A DNA stretch of 64,000 bases from contig JBDIBA010000002.1 in assembly GCA_039812705.1 (NCBI GenBank), forward strand, positions 13,519 to 77,518, written 5' to 3'. The stretch's first letter is position 1. The number at the start of each line of letters is the position of its first letter. Positions 1 through 7,985 of this stretch are shown here, piece by piece. The notes under the pieces are model-generated. The model had not been told where the DNA came from. It searched no databases and saw only the letters and a list, made by a program, of their open reading frames with translations. This DNA comes from JBDIBA01 sp039812705 (GTDB lineage Bacteria > Actinomycetota > Acidimicrobiia > Acidimicrobiales > JBBSGY01). Made by a program: the position numbers and the translations under genes.

Positions 1-726
1 GACCAGTACCGCGACATCGATCTCACGAAGTCAACCGTCAATGCTCAACTTGAGCGACGCGAAAGTCTGGCCGGCATTGCGCAGGGCGCATTCGCTGCGC
101 TCGACGCCGGACGGTGGGACCCCGCGACCATGGCGCGCGAAATGTCGGCCGCGGCAAATGGTCGCCATCTAATGGTGTGGGCATCCGGCGAGCAGCAGAA
201 CAAGTTGTGGGTCGACGCAGGTTTGTCTGGCGACCTCAGCTCGGACTCTTTGATGGTTTCCAGCTCCAACGTGGGTGCCAACAAGATGGACCAGTTCATG
301 AAGATCAGCGCGAATCTCGACTCTCGCGTGGGCCAGTCGGGCCAGGACATTGCCCTGGCGGTCACCATCAAGAACGACATGCCCGAGGGTCTGCCGGGTT
401 ACGTGACCGGTCCAACGCCTAATCTGAACCTGACCAAAGGCGAGTATTCGGGGTTCCTCACCGTTAATACACCTGCCGATTCCAAAGATTTACGGATTGA
501 TGGAAAGCCACCCCTGGTGGCCCTCGGTCCAGATGGTCCTACTCAAACGATTGCCACGGCCGTCCGTATCAAACCGGGTGAGACCAGGACTTTCGTGATC
601 AAGTTCACCAGGTCATCGAAGGCTCAAAAAACCATTGTCGAGCCGAGCGGCCGCTGGCCGGCAACGTCGTGGACCAGCGGATCTTCCAACTGGGTTGACG
701 ACACTGCGCACTTAGTGCAACACTAA
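1..726 (+). CDS. DUF4012-family protein, C-terminal part (5' end outside window)
   Basis: Open reading frame 1 runs in from the left edge without a start, giving 241 codons up to TAA at 724-726. The visible part is hydrophilic with no membrane segment. Its C-terminal ~120 residues look like a beta-rich domain (short strands, a KPGETRTFVIKF-type stretch) that probably faces outside the cell. The pattern 'LAGIAQGAFAAL...MSAAANGRHLMVW' followed by a beta domain is what I associate with actinobacterial DUF4012 proteins, which commonly sit in surface-polysaccharide loci; the genes downstream fit that setting. The biochemical role of the family is not established. Confidence is moderate because the N-terminal half is missing. 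Confidence 0.6.
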   Translation, partial: DQYRDIDLTKSTVNAQLERRESLAGIAQGAFAALDAGRWDPATMAREMSAAANGRHLMVWASGEQQNKLWVDAGLSGDLSSDSLMVSSSNVGANKMDQFMKISANLDSRVGQSGQDIALAVTIKNDMPEGLPGYVTGPTPNLNLTKGEYSGFLTVNTPADSKDLRIDGKPPLVALGPDGPTQTIATAVRIKPGETRTFVIKFTRSSKAQKTIVEPSGRWPATSWTSGSSNWVDDTAHLVQH

Positions 727-773
727 CCGCGTTCGTTCAAGGAACGGCACCGCACTGTCCAATCTGCAGTTCT

Positions 774-814
774 CTCAGAAGTGACATTCCCGCTAAGGAA
801 TGTGCTTGTCTGAG
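774..814 (+). other. Imperfect hairpin in the 727-859 intergenic region
   Basis: CTCAG-AAG-(tg)-ACATTCC pairs with GGAATGT-(g)-CTT-(gt)-CTGAG around the loop cgctaa. It lies 47 nt after the DUF4012 stop and 46 nt before the next gene. There is no U-tract, so it is either a weak terminator or leader structure for the downstream gene. Confidence 0.5.
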
Positions 815-859
815 CGAAAAGGTTGAGTAGTGTTTTGTCGACCTTAAACTGGAGGCGTT

Positions 860-1225
860 ATGAACTTGTCCGTGAATCGTTTGAAGCTGGTAGCAGTTGC
901 CGCTGTTTTCGGGGCGAGCCTTGCAGTTCCCTCGATGGCCTCCGCTCAGGTTTCAACTGCTAGCGATGCCCCTGCTGTTGAGCAGACCGTCGTAAGCACC
1001 ACGACAACCGCAGCCCCAGGTGTTGCTGCTACTCAAGTCCCAGCTGGTGTTGCTGCAGAAAACGCAGCGGTTGCCGACAACACAGCAGTTGCTGCTGACA
1101 ACGCCGGTGTTGCTGGCTTGGCAGTTACCGGTGGAGACATCGCCGCTCTTAGCCTTGTCGCACTTGCGTCAGTGGGCATCGGAGCCGGCCTCCTCGTGGC
1201 TCGTCGTCAAGTACGCAACGCTTAG
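860..1225 (+). CDS. Small secreted protein with LAVTG cell-wall sorting signal
   Basis: The product is 121 aa. Residues 1-29 form a signal peptide (positively charged start, hydrophobic core, ASA before Q30). Residues 30-85 are an Ala/Val/Thr-rich low-complexity segment. The C-terminus has the layout of a sortase substrate: LAVTG at 87-91, a hydrophobic stretch at about 94-113 and the basic tail ARRQVRN. LAxTG is the motif known for class E sortases of actinobacteria, so covalent attachment to peptidoglycan is likely. GGAGG lies 6 nt before ATG. A TAAACT box immediately before it could alternatively act as a -10. The function of the mature ~60-residue peptide is unknown; it has no recognisable domain. 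A terminator follows. Confidence 0.75.
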   Translation: MNLSVNRLKLVAVAAVFGASLAVPSMASAQVSTASDAPAVEQTVVSTTTTAAPGVAATQVPAGVAAENAAVADNTAVAADNAGVAGLAVTGGDIAALSLVALASVGIGAGLLVARRQVRNA

Positions 1226-1240
1226 TCACAAGATCTGACA

Positions 1241-1285
1241 AACAAAAAACCCGGCCTCGCCAGCGCGAGGGCCGGGTTTTTTGTT
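1241..1285. terminator. Bidirectional intrinsic terminator
   Basis: AACAAAAAACCCGGCC-TCGC pairs with GCGA-GGGCCGGGTTTTTTGTT across the loop cagc, with one bulged G. It has a T-run on both strands and sits between two convergent genes (LAVTG protein and pirin), so it can serve both. Confidence 0.9.
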
Positions 1286-1312
1286 GTCCCGGTTTTGGTC
1301 GGTCCGAATGGC

Positions 1313-2263
1313 TTACGTGTGGGGGATTTGGCCAAAGCTGCCCCGCTGAAAGTCCTCCATTGCTTGAACCAGCTCGGCTCGGGTATTCATGACGAACGGG
1401 CCGTAGTGGGCGACCGGCTCGTTGATTGGCAGGCCACCAAGCAGTAGCAAGTCAAGAGTCTTGTCGCGGCTTTCTTGCAGGCGGTCTGCCGAGAAAGTCA
1501 TTGAGTGTCCGGGCCCGTGGACGACAAGTTGGCCTGTTGAGATCGCTGCCGCTTCGGCTCCGGCGGTTCCTCGGCCGTTGAGCACGTAAGCCAGCGCGTT
1601 GAAGTCACTGTTCCAGGCTAGGTTCAAGCGCGAACCGGGAAGCATCGTGACGTGGGTCAGGGTTATCGGCGTCTGGGTTGAACCTGGGCCCTTGATGTCT
1701 CCGACCGCGCCGGCGATTACGCGGATGATGGCGTCGCCACTGGAGTTCGTAGCCAGTTGGACCATCGCGGGCTCAAGGTTTTGGTACGCAGGTGTCAGAA
1801 ACTTCTTGCTGGCGGGCAGGTTCACCCAAAGCTGGATGCCGTGGAACAGCCCGCCGCTCATGACCAGGTCTTCGGGTGGGGCCTCAATGTGGAGGATTCC
1901 CGCGCCGGCGGTCATCCACTGCGTTCCGCCGTTGCTGATCAACCCGCCTCCGCCGTGGCTGTCCTGGTGCTCGAAAGTCCCGTCAATCAGATAGGTGACT
2001 GTCTCGAAGCCTCGGTGGGGGTGCCAAGGGGTGCCCTTTGGTTCGCCGGGCGCGTACTCGACTTCACCCATCTGGTCCATGTGGATGAACGGGTCAAGGT
2101 CCCGCACGCTGATGCCCGCAAAGGCTCGCCGAACCGGGAAACCTTCACCCTCGAAACCGCTCGGCGCGGTGGTGACTGACTTGATCGATCGCAGCGTCGA
2201 TTCTGGGGATGGTTCGCTCAGGCGCGGGACGGTAGTTAGATCTTGGACGGTTACTGCAGGCAC
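1313..2263 (-). CDS. Pirin family protein
   Basis: A 316-aa bicupin protein. The N-terminal cupin carries the pirin metal-site pattern: H81 and H83 in WHPHRGFETVTY, then H125 and E127 in ILHIEAPP. These correspond to the His/His/His/Glu iron ligands known in human pirin. The C-terminal half is the second, metal-free cupin. Bacterial pirins are cytoplasmic and are reported variously as quercetinases or redox-linked regulators, so the substrate here is not predictable. The start is GTG with GAGG 9 nt upstream. It is the last gene of a leftward group; 75 bp separate it from the GT2 gene. Confidence 0.88.
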   Translation of the reverse strand: MPAVTVQDLTTVPRLSEPSPESTLRSIKSVTTAPSGFEGEGFPVRRAFAGISVRDLDPFIHMDQMGEVEYAPGEPKGTPWHPHRGFETVTYLIDGTFEHQDSHGGGGLISNGGTQWMTAGAGILHIEAPPEDLVMSGGLFHGIQLWVNLPASKKFLTPAYQNLEPAMVQLATNSSGDAIIRVIAGAVGDIKGPGSTQTPITLTHVTMLPGSRLNLAWNSDFNALAYVLNGRGTAGAEAAAISTGQLVVHGPGHSMTFSADRLQESRDKTLDLLLLGGLPINEPVAHYGPFVMNTRAELVQAMEDFQRGSFGQIPHT

Positions 2264-2338
2264 GGAACTACACCTCGATTTGTTGGATTACTTGGTGTAA
2301 CCGCCGTCTATTCCCATGGCCGTCGATGGCCGCCTTGG

Positions 2339-3367
2339 CTAGGACGGGCTGTTGAAATAGAAGCGCTTGATGAGAGTGCGTGCGGTCGACATTGGCCCAA
2401 AAGCCACGCCAAGGATCCAGGCAATGCGCTTGGCCTTGTGCGCGAGGGTGTGGTGTGGGTGCGCCACGGCTGCACGAATTGCCGAAAATGCCAGGGGAGT
2501 GCGGCGATCGGTCGAAATTGGGTGTTTCGCAGGCTCTAGACGCAGCGACGCCAGACGTTGGCAGCAAAATGCGACATCGCGAGCCTCGCGGGCATCGGCT
2601 GGGCATTCAACATCCATCTGTTTGCAGACCCGCTTGACGTCCTCGTGGTTGGCCAGCGTGAGATTGATCTGGTCGCGGATGCGGTCGACGCGCAGCTCAC
2701 TTCCTGTGTACATGTTGGAGCCATGGATGTGGTAAGCGCCGCCCGGTTCGCTAAGCGAAACAACCGATCCAAACAGCGGTGTCGTGTCGGAGTAGTAGCG
2801 GTCTATTGCGCGTGCGTAAGTGTCGGGAATTGGATGCAGCTGCTTGAGCACGCTGGTCTTATGCGCGTTTCCACTGGTCGGCGGCCAGGCGTGTGTGCGA
2901 TAGCGAATGATGTGATCGCGAAGGTCGCCGCTGACAAGGATTGAGGGTTTGGGATTGAGCGCGCCTGTTGGTTTGCCGTCTCGGTCAACAACGCGCAACG
3001 GCCATTGGACTCTTGCGATGTCGTTGTACTGCTTGAACAGATGCATCACGCGAGCGCCAGTGTCCGTGTCGATGGTGTCATCTGCGTCGAGGATGATTGT
3101 GACATCACCGTTCACGCGTTCTACGCCGGCATTGACAGCGCTGTGTTGGCCGCCGTTTTCCTTGAAAACGCTGGTGATTTGGTCCCCGTAGCTTTCAATG
3201 ATTTCGCGAGAGTTATCGGTGGAGCCGTCGTCGACGACGATTACCTCAACGTTCTCCCATGACTGTTGAAGTGCAGAATCGATTGCACTTTTCAAGAACC
3301 GGGCGTAATTGAAGTTGTCGATGACGATGCTTAGAAGGCGCGGATCGTGCGCGGTCGAATTGGTCAT
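2339..3367 (-). CDS. Glycosyltransferase family 2
   Basis: A 342-aa GT-A fold enzyme. The N-terminal catalytic domain has the nucleotide-sugar motif VVDDGSTDNS (about 43-52) and the DxD-type ILDADDTID (about 91-100). Residues ~200-300 are poorly conserved and end in a basic, weakly hydrophobic tail that may touch the membrane. It probably adds one sugar to a lipid-linked glycan at the cytoplasmic face. Its start overlaps the stop of the upstream GT2 gene by ATGA, so the two are translationally coupled. Donor and acceptor cannot be read from the sequence. Confidence 0.85.
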   Translation of the reverse strand: MTNSTAHDPRLLSIVIDNFNYARFLKSAIDSALQQSWENVEVIVVDDGSTDNSREIIESYGDQITSVFKENGGQHSAVNAGVERVNGDVTIILDADDTIDTDTGARVMHLFKQYNDIARVQWPLRVVDRDGKPTGALNPKPSILVSGDLRDHIIRYRTHAWPPTSGNAHKTSVLKQLHPIPDTYARAIDRYYSDTTPLFGSVVSLSEPGGAYHIHGSNMYTGSELRVDRIRDQINLTLANHEDVKRVCKQMDVECPADAREARDVAFCCQRLASLRLEPAKHPISTDRRTPLAFSAIRAAVAHPHHTLAHKAKRIAWILGVAFGPMSTARTLIKRFYFNSPS

Positions 3368-4251
3368 TGCTGTTTTTCAATTAGTCCCTGAGCAACCGCG
3401 CATCGTCGCAGCGCCTTGGCCACGCGGATCGAAAGCCCGTTGTTCGTTTCGATGATTGGCTTGGCAGCCAGTTGGGCAAGTTTTACAAGTGTTTTGTTGC
3501 CAATGATGCGTTCAACCGACGACGGTAGTTGCCCGGCTTCTGCGCACGCGTGTCCTCTGTTGATGGCGTCTTTGACGAAACCTTCTGTGCTTCGGCCGTG
3601 CATGTGGGCAGCGCGCGCCGTCTTGTCGAACACGGCTTCGAACCCGGCATCCTTAGCGAGTCGGCCCAGTTGTTGGTCTTCGTGAAAGGACAAGTCACTG
3701 GAGAGTTGCTCGCTGAACCGGATGAGTGGTTCCTTGGCCAGGGAGACGTTTCCGCCCCATAACTTGTTGAGGATGGCTGACGATGTTGTGTACTCGGCGA
3801 CCGCACCTTCGTACTCCGTTGCATAAATGCGCGAGATGGCCGGGGTCGACGAATTGGTTTCGACCGGCATGTAGCCAATGACCAACAGCTGGGGATGGGA
3901 AGAATTGTTGTGTTGGGCCAGGTGGGCCTTGACCAGGCCGGGCTTGGCAACGACGTCATCGTCCAAGAGGATCACGATGTCGGTTGTCATCTGCTTGATG
4001 CCGGTCAGCCTGGCATCGGTTCGTCCGGTGTTCTGAACCTGGGTCACAAGGGTGAAACGAGGGTCGTCTATCGCACCCAGGACTTTTATCGTGTCATCTG
4101 AAGACCCGTCGTCGACGACGATTAGCTGACTCAATTCAGGGTCTTGCAGCAGGGCCACAGCTGCTTGCTTGGCGAGATCGGCCCGGTTGTACGTGGCGAA
4201 AACCGCCCCGATGCTCTTGTTGTGTGGCGGAAATGTGTCACGGATAGGCAC
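3364..4251 (-). CDS. Glycosyltransferase family 2
   Basis: A GT-A fold protein of 295 aa if started at GTG 4251. It shows IVVDDGSSDDT near residue 45 and ILLDDDVV (DxD) near residue 95, with a later SFHEDQQLGRL segment typical of GT2 acceptor regions. An upstream ATG at 4290 would overlap the divergent gene; I prefer GTG 4251 because TACAAT lies 8 nt upstream on this strand, a spacing that fits a leaderless transcript. It is first gene of a two-gene leftward operon with the GT2 at 2339-3367. It probably works in assembly of the same surface glycan. The sugar is unknown. Confidence 0.83.
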   Translation of the reverse strand: MPIRDTFPPHNKSIGAVFATYNRADLAKQAAVALLQDPELSQLIVVDDGSSDDTIKVLGAIDDPRFTLVTQVQNTGRTDARLTGIKQMTTDIVILLDDDVVAKPGLVKAHLAQHNNSSHPQLLVIGYMPVETNSSTPAISRIYATEYEGAVAEYTTSSAILNKLWGGNVSLAKEPLIRFSEQLSSDLSFHEDQQLGRLAKDAGFEAVFDKTARAAHMHGRSTEGFVKDAINRGHACAEAGQLPSSVERIIGNKTLVKLAQLAAKPIIETNNGLSIRVAKALRRCAVAQGLIEKQQ

Positions 4252-4256
4252 TTCGC

Positions 4257-4265
4257 TACATTGTA
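4257..4265. promoter_or_regulatory. Symmetric divergent promoter (shared -10 palindrome)
   Basis: The 11-bp palindrome CTACA-T-TGTAG (4256-4266) contains TACATT on the plus strand (4257-4262) and TACAAT on the minus strand (4265-4260). The plus box is 7 nt from ATG 4270 and the minus box 8 nt from GTG 4251, both suitable for leaderless starts. No clear -35 hexamers are visible. Confidence 0.55.
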
Positions 4266-4269
4266 GGAA

Positions 4270-5277
4270 ATGTTGATGCCTAGACCGCACTCAGTTCCGG
4301 TTGCCTTCTTGACTTGGACGGTGCGAGCCGGACGTGCCAAAGAGATGGCCGAGGTTTTTGACGGAAAAGCCGTAGTGGTTTACCCGCAGTGGGCTGCAGG
4401 TTTCACTCCGTTTCGCTACTTGGTCAGCCTTCCGCTGTCGATTGCTCGGCTTGCCTGGAATCGCCCGCAGGCCGTTATTGCTACGAATCCACCGGTCTTT
4501 TCCGCGTTGTCAGCGTGGATCTATTGCGCTGTTACCCGCAAGCCCTTTGTTATGGACGCACACCCAGTTGCTTTTGGGGCCAAGTCCAACGTGGCTGGAC
4601 GATTGATGCTTCCGCTGACTCGGTTTTTGGCACGGCGCGCTCGGCTGACTGCTGTAACGACGCAATCCTGGGTTGACGAGGTGGAGAAGTGGGGTGCTCA
4701 GTCCAGCGAGCTGCATGAAGCGCCCACCGAGGAAGACCTGAAAGCACCTGAAGTTGATGTAACTGAGGACACAGATCGGTCGCGACCGAAAATCTTTTAC
4801 GTTGGAATCTTTGGCGGAGACGAGCCGATTGATGCCGTGATCTCGGCTGCCAGGGCGTGTCCCGATTACGAGGTCATCATCACTGGTGACCTGGCCCGTG
4901 CGCCGGAGGGTGTTGTTGAAAGCGCACCAGACAACGTGACCTTTTGCGGCTACCTGAACTCCAGCGATTATCGCACGGCCCTTGTTGGCTCGACGGTGGT
5001 GACGTCGTTTACGACTGAGCCGACATCGGTCATGCGCGCGGCGTATGAAGCCGTTTATGCCCACAAGCCCCTTGTCATCACGGACACTCCAGGTTCCGAT
5101 GTGGTGTTTCCCCATGCCATTCGTGTGGCCAATGAGGCCGAAGCCATCGCGGCGGGTTGGCGCAGCGCCATCGAACGGTTGGCTGAGCTGCGCAAGGTTG
5201 CTCCAGACGCCCGAGACTTGCAATTGTCTCGCTGGAATTTGCAGCGTGACAGGCTTCAATTGGCCTTGAAGCCCTAG
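4270..5277 (+). CDS. GT-B (GT4-like) glycosyltransferase
   Basis: A 335-aa protein with a two-Rossmann GT-B outline. The N-terminal half includes a hydrophobic membrane-binding helix region (about 45-95, ending with PFVMDAHP). A linker follows, then a C-terminal donor domain starting at KIFYVGIFGGDEP with the late pattern 'MRAAYEAVYAHKPLVITDTPG', where GT4 enzymes bind the nucleotide sugar. Sugar specificity is unknown. The start may be ATG 4270 (leaderless, 7 nt after TACATT) or ATG 4276 (AGGA 7 nt upstream). It heads the rightward glycan operon, with the Wzz-like gene 9 bp downstream. Confidence 0.78.
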   Translation: MLMPRPHSVPVAFLTWTVRAGRAKEMAEVFDGKAVVVYPQWAAGFTPFRYLVSLPLSIARLAWNRPQAVIATNPPVFSALSAWIYCAVTRKPFVMDAHPVAFGAKSNVAGRLMLPLTRFLARRARLTAVTTQSWVDEVEKWGAQSSELHEAPTEEDLKAPEVDVTEDTDRSRPKIFYVGIFGGDEPIDAVISAARACPDYEVIITGDLARAPEGVVESAPDNVTFCGYLNSSDYRTALVGSTVVTSFTTEPTSVMRAAYEAVYAHKPLVITDTPGSDVVFPHAIRVANEAEAIAAGWRSAIERLAELRKVAPDARDLQLSRWNLQRDRLQLALKP

Positions 5278-5286
5278 AGTGGACTC

Positions 5287-6438
5287 ATGACTTTTGGAGG
5301 ACTTCGCCTGGGATGGCTGCTTCGACGTTGGTGGGTAATGGTTGCCGCGGTTCTGGGCGTTGTGGCTATTGCACTCATCGTTGCGAAGCCCGCACCAGTT
5401 ACTTACACGGCTGAAGCTGTTTTGCTGGTGCGTTCAGGCGCGACCGAGTCTCAGCCGGGTAGCGCTAACGAAGCCAACCGCCTTGCTGTCACTTACGCAG
5501 AGCTGGTTCCTCAGGACACCGAGGTCATCAACGCCGTTGGAGCTTCGCTCGGGGCTTCACGCACGGACGTTGTCGAGGGAATCACGGCCAAGAACGACGA
5601 CAACACCTCGATTCTCCGAGTCCGCTACACGGCAAAGAGTTCACAGACCGCAATTGCAGGCGCGCGCGCAATCGCTGCGTCGATGGTGGGCGCCAACCCA
5701 ATCGCCACGAACTTCCGCGGTGTTGCGCTTTCCAACTTGCCCGATCGCGCCACCAAGAACACGCCAAATGACACAACCTTGCCAACGGCGATGTTGATTG
5801 GTTTGCTGCTTGGTGCACTCTTGATCATCGCTATTGAAAGAAGTCGTGGCCGCATCGATGCAGTTGAAGACCTGGAACGGGAACTTCCATGTCCGGTATC
5901 GACACTTCAAGGTATGCAAGCCGGAACCATCTCGGCCTTGCTGAAGCGTTGGTCAACTGGCAACAACTGGCTGCCATACGCGTCGACCGTAGACATTCGA
6001 GATGATGACGCTGGCTACTCGTACGGAATGGACGACGACGGCGATGACGCTTCGTCAACCATTGCGCTTGTGACAGGTCGCAAGGGTCAGCGCTACTTGA
6101 CCCAAGAAGTGGCAAGCGTGTTTGCCTCGACTGCTCGACTTGACGGCCAGCTCCAGCTTGATGGACCCGTGACTGTGAGGTCTGGTGGAGCGCCTGGAAC
6201 CCCAGAAGTCGGCGAAAGAATTGTCGACGGCGCAGACATGACCGTGCTGGTCGTTGCCGAAGGCACGCCTGTCAGTGCGTTGCGTTCTGTGTTGACCACC
6301 CTTGTTGACTTTGGTGCAGCTCCTCGGTGGGCGCTGTTTGCTCCAGATGCTGTTGTTCGTCGTGCGTCACGTCATCACGACAAGGGCATTGACGCTGAAG
6401 CCATCATCGACAAGTCGCAATCCGCTGTAGCGAACTAG
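5287..6438 (+). CDS. Wzz-like polysaccharide co-polymerase with degenerate kinase-like domain
   Basis: The 383-aa product has one transmembrane helix at about 14-34, an extracytoplasmic Wzz-like domain (about 36-160) and a second helix at about 165-183: the chain-length-determinant layout. The cytoplasmic part (about 190-383) resembles a BY-kinase/ParA-like fold in length and order, but I see no Walker A (GxxxxGKT/S) and no C-terminal Tyr cluster. It is therefore probably not a kinase. It should set chain length together with the Wzy-like protein encoded 14 bp downstream. A short acidic insert (MDDDGDD) lies near residue 250. Confidence 0.75.
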   Translation: MTFGGLRLGWLLRRWWVMVAAVLGVVAIALIVAKPAPVTYTAEAVLLVRSGATESQPGSANEANRLAVTYAELVPQDTEVINAVGASLGASRTDVVEGITAKNDDNTSILRVRYTAKSSQTAIAGARAIAASMVGANPIATNFRGVALSNLPDRATKNTPNDTTLPTAMLIGLLLGALLIIAIERSRGRIDAVEDLERELPCPVSTLQGMQAGTISALLKRWSTGNNWLPYASTVDIRDDDAGYSYGMDDDGDDASSTIALVTGRKGQRYLTQEVASVFASTARLDGQLQLDGPVTVRSGGAPGTPEVGERIVDGADMTVLVVAEGTPVSALRSVLTTLVDFGAAPRWALFAPDAVVRRASRHHDKGIDAEAIIDKSQSAVAN

Positions 6439-6452
6439 AAGAGCCTGATTCC

Positions 6453-7985
6453 GTGGGTCTAGGTACGCAGGCGGGGTACAACGAGTATTTCCTGTCTCGC
6501 TTGTCGTCGTCACGGTCTCGAATCACACCAATTCGTTTCCGTCGTGATCGCGAGTACTTGGGTGCGTCTGAAGAGCTCTCAGAAGTCACATTGTGGGTGT
6601 TTGCGGTGGCAAGCATCTTTATCAGCGGCGCAACACTTGGCTTGCTCGGTCCCGTTGCGGGTGTGGGTGCTGCAGTTGGTTGCGTGTACGCGTACGCGGT
6701 CCTCAGATACCCAGCCGTTGCCGGCTTTGTTGTTGCGGGCCTTGTGCCGATCACTTCTGGGCTTACTCGTGGCTTTCCGGTGCCGGGTTTGCGCTTGTCA
6801 GAGCTGATTGTTGGCGCCACTGCGGTGCTGGTGTTGCTGCCGGCTTGGCGCAGTCGCACCGCCAAGTGGAATGCCATTGACTGGGCTGCATTTATCTACG
6901 CACTGGCAATGATCGTCTTTGCGGTTGCTCACCTCGTAGCCGAGGGAAGCCCAATCGAGATGTCGGTCATGTTGCCAATGCTGTTGCCGTTGCAGTTCTT
7001 CTTGATCTATCGAATTGTCCGCGCGACCATTCCCGAGAGGGCGCAGCGCGACCATGCAGTGCGTCTCATGTTGTTGGCGAGCCTTGCTGTCGACGCACTT
7101 GCGATTCTTCAGCAGCTGAACATCGGTCCAACGCGCGACATAGTCAGCAGCATTACCGCGGCAGAGGCCCTGGAAAGTTATGGCTATAGCTTTTCGGCAC
7201 GCGCTACCGGGCCTTTTCAACACTGGCACCCGCTGGCCGGCTACTTGGTTGTCATCATCTTGATTACAACGGCGCTGTTGTTGGATAACGCGCAGCGGAT
7301 CTTGTCGCGTCGCATGCTTGTTGTGGTTTTGTTGGGCGCTGTTTCTGCGCTTGCGTTGTCCGTGACATTCGTTGCGCTGTTCGGTGTTGTTGTCGGTGCC
7401 ATTTACCTTGGTTACAAGGCGGGCAAGTTCAAAGAGGCAATCATTGTCACCACGCTGGTCGGTGTCTTTGGTGCGCTGTTATTTGGTTCGTTCTTCACTT
7501 CACGACTTGACACTCAATACTCAACGGCCACCGGTCAAACGCGCGACAGCATCATCCCTCAGACGGTCAGTTACCGATTCGAAGTTTGGGCCGATCAATA
7601 CATTCCATCGATGTCGGGTCGGTGGTTGGCGGGATTCGGCCCAACCTTGCCTGACGACGCATTGTGGAGCCACACAGAGTCCGTTTACATCACCCTTGCT
7701 CTCCGAGGTGGCCTGCCCTTGATCGTGTTGTTCTGCGTTTCCATGTACGCGGTCCACGCAATGGCGAAGCGCGTCGAGGGCGAGGCAAGCCGCACGCCAT
7801 TGGCTCGCGCGTTGATGGCCCTTGTTGGCGTGTTGTGGATCATGCATTTCCTGTTTCCATATTTCACGTCGAGCGGCATGCCCCAGCCGTTCTGGGCGTT
7901 GGTTGGTATTTGTTTTGCGGGCTACGGGGTTAACTCGTGGAAGGACTCACGCGTCGACCCTCCAGCTGGGAGGCTGTTTCAATGA
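6453..7985 (+). CDS. O-antigen polymerase/ligase-like membrane protein (Wzy/WaaL type)
   Basis: A 510-aa polytopic protein with about 10-12 hydrophobic segments between residue 45 and 495. A large extracytoplasmic loop (about 345-405, containing SYRFEVWADQYIP and HTESVYITLALRGG) precedes the last helices, as in the Wzy_C/O-antigen ligase family. It most likely joins lipid-linked repeat units or transfers the glycan to its carrier. The start is GTG. The stop overlaps the start of asd as ATGA. Neighbouring Wzz and Wzx genes support a Wzx/Wzy-dependent pathway. The family is identified by topology and context rather than by clear catalytic residues. Confidence 0.75.
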   Translation: MGLGTQAGYNEYFLSRLSSSRSRITPIRFRRDREYLGASEELSEVTLWVFAVASIFISGATLGLLGPVAGVGAAVGCVYAYAVLRYPAVAGFVVAGLVPITSGLTRGFPVPGLRLSELIVGATAVLVLLPAWRSRTAKWNAIDWAAFIYALAMIVFAVAHLVAEGSPIEMSVMLPMLLPLQFFLIYRIVRATIPERAQRDHAVRLMLLASLAVDALAILQQLNIGPTRDIVSSITAAEALESYGYSFSARATGPFQHWHPLAGYLVVIILITTALLLDNAQRILSRRMLVVVLLGAVSALALSVTFVALFGVVVGAIYLGYKAGKFKEAIIVTTLVGVFGALLFGSFFTSRLDTQYSTATGQTRDSIIPQTVSYRFEVWADQYIPSMSGRWLAGFGPTLPDDALWSHTESVYITLALRGGLPLIVLFCVSMYAVHAMAKRVEGEASRTPLARALMALVGVLWIMHFLFPYFTSSGMPQPFWALVGICFAGYGVNSWKDSRVDPPAGRLFQ

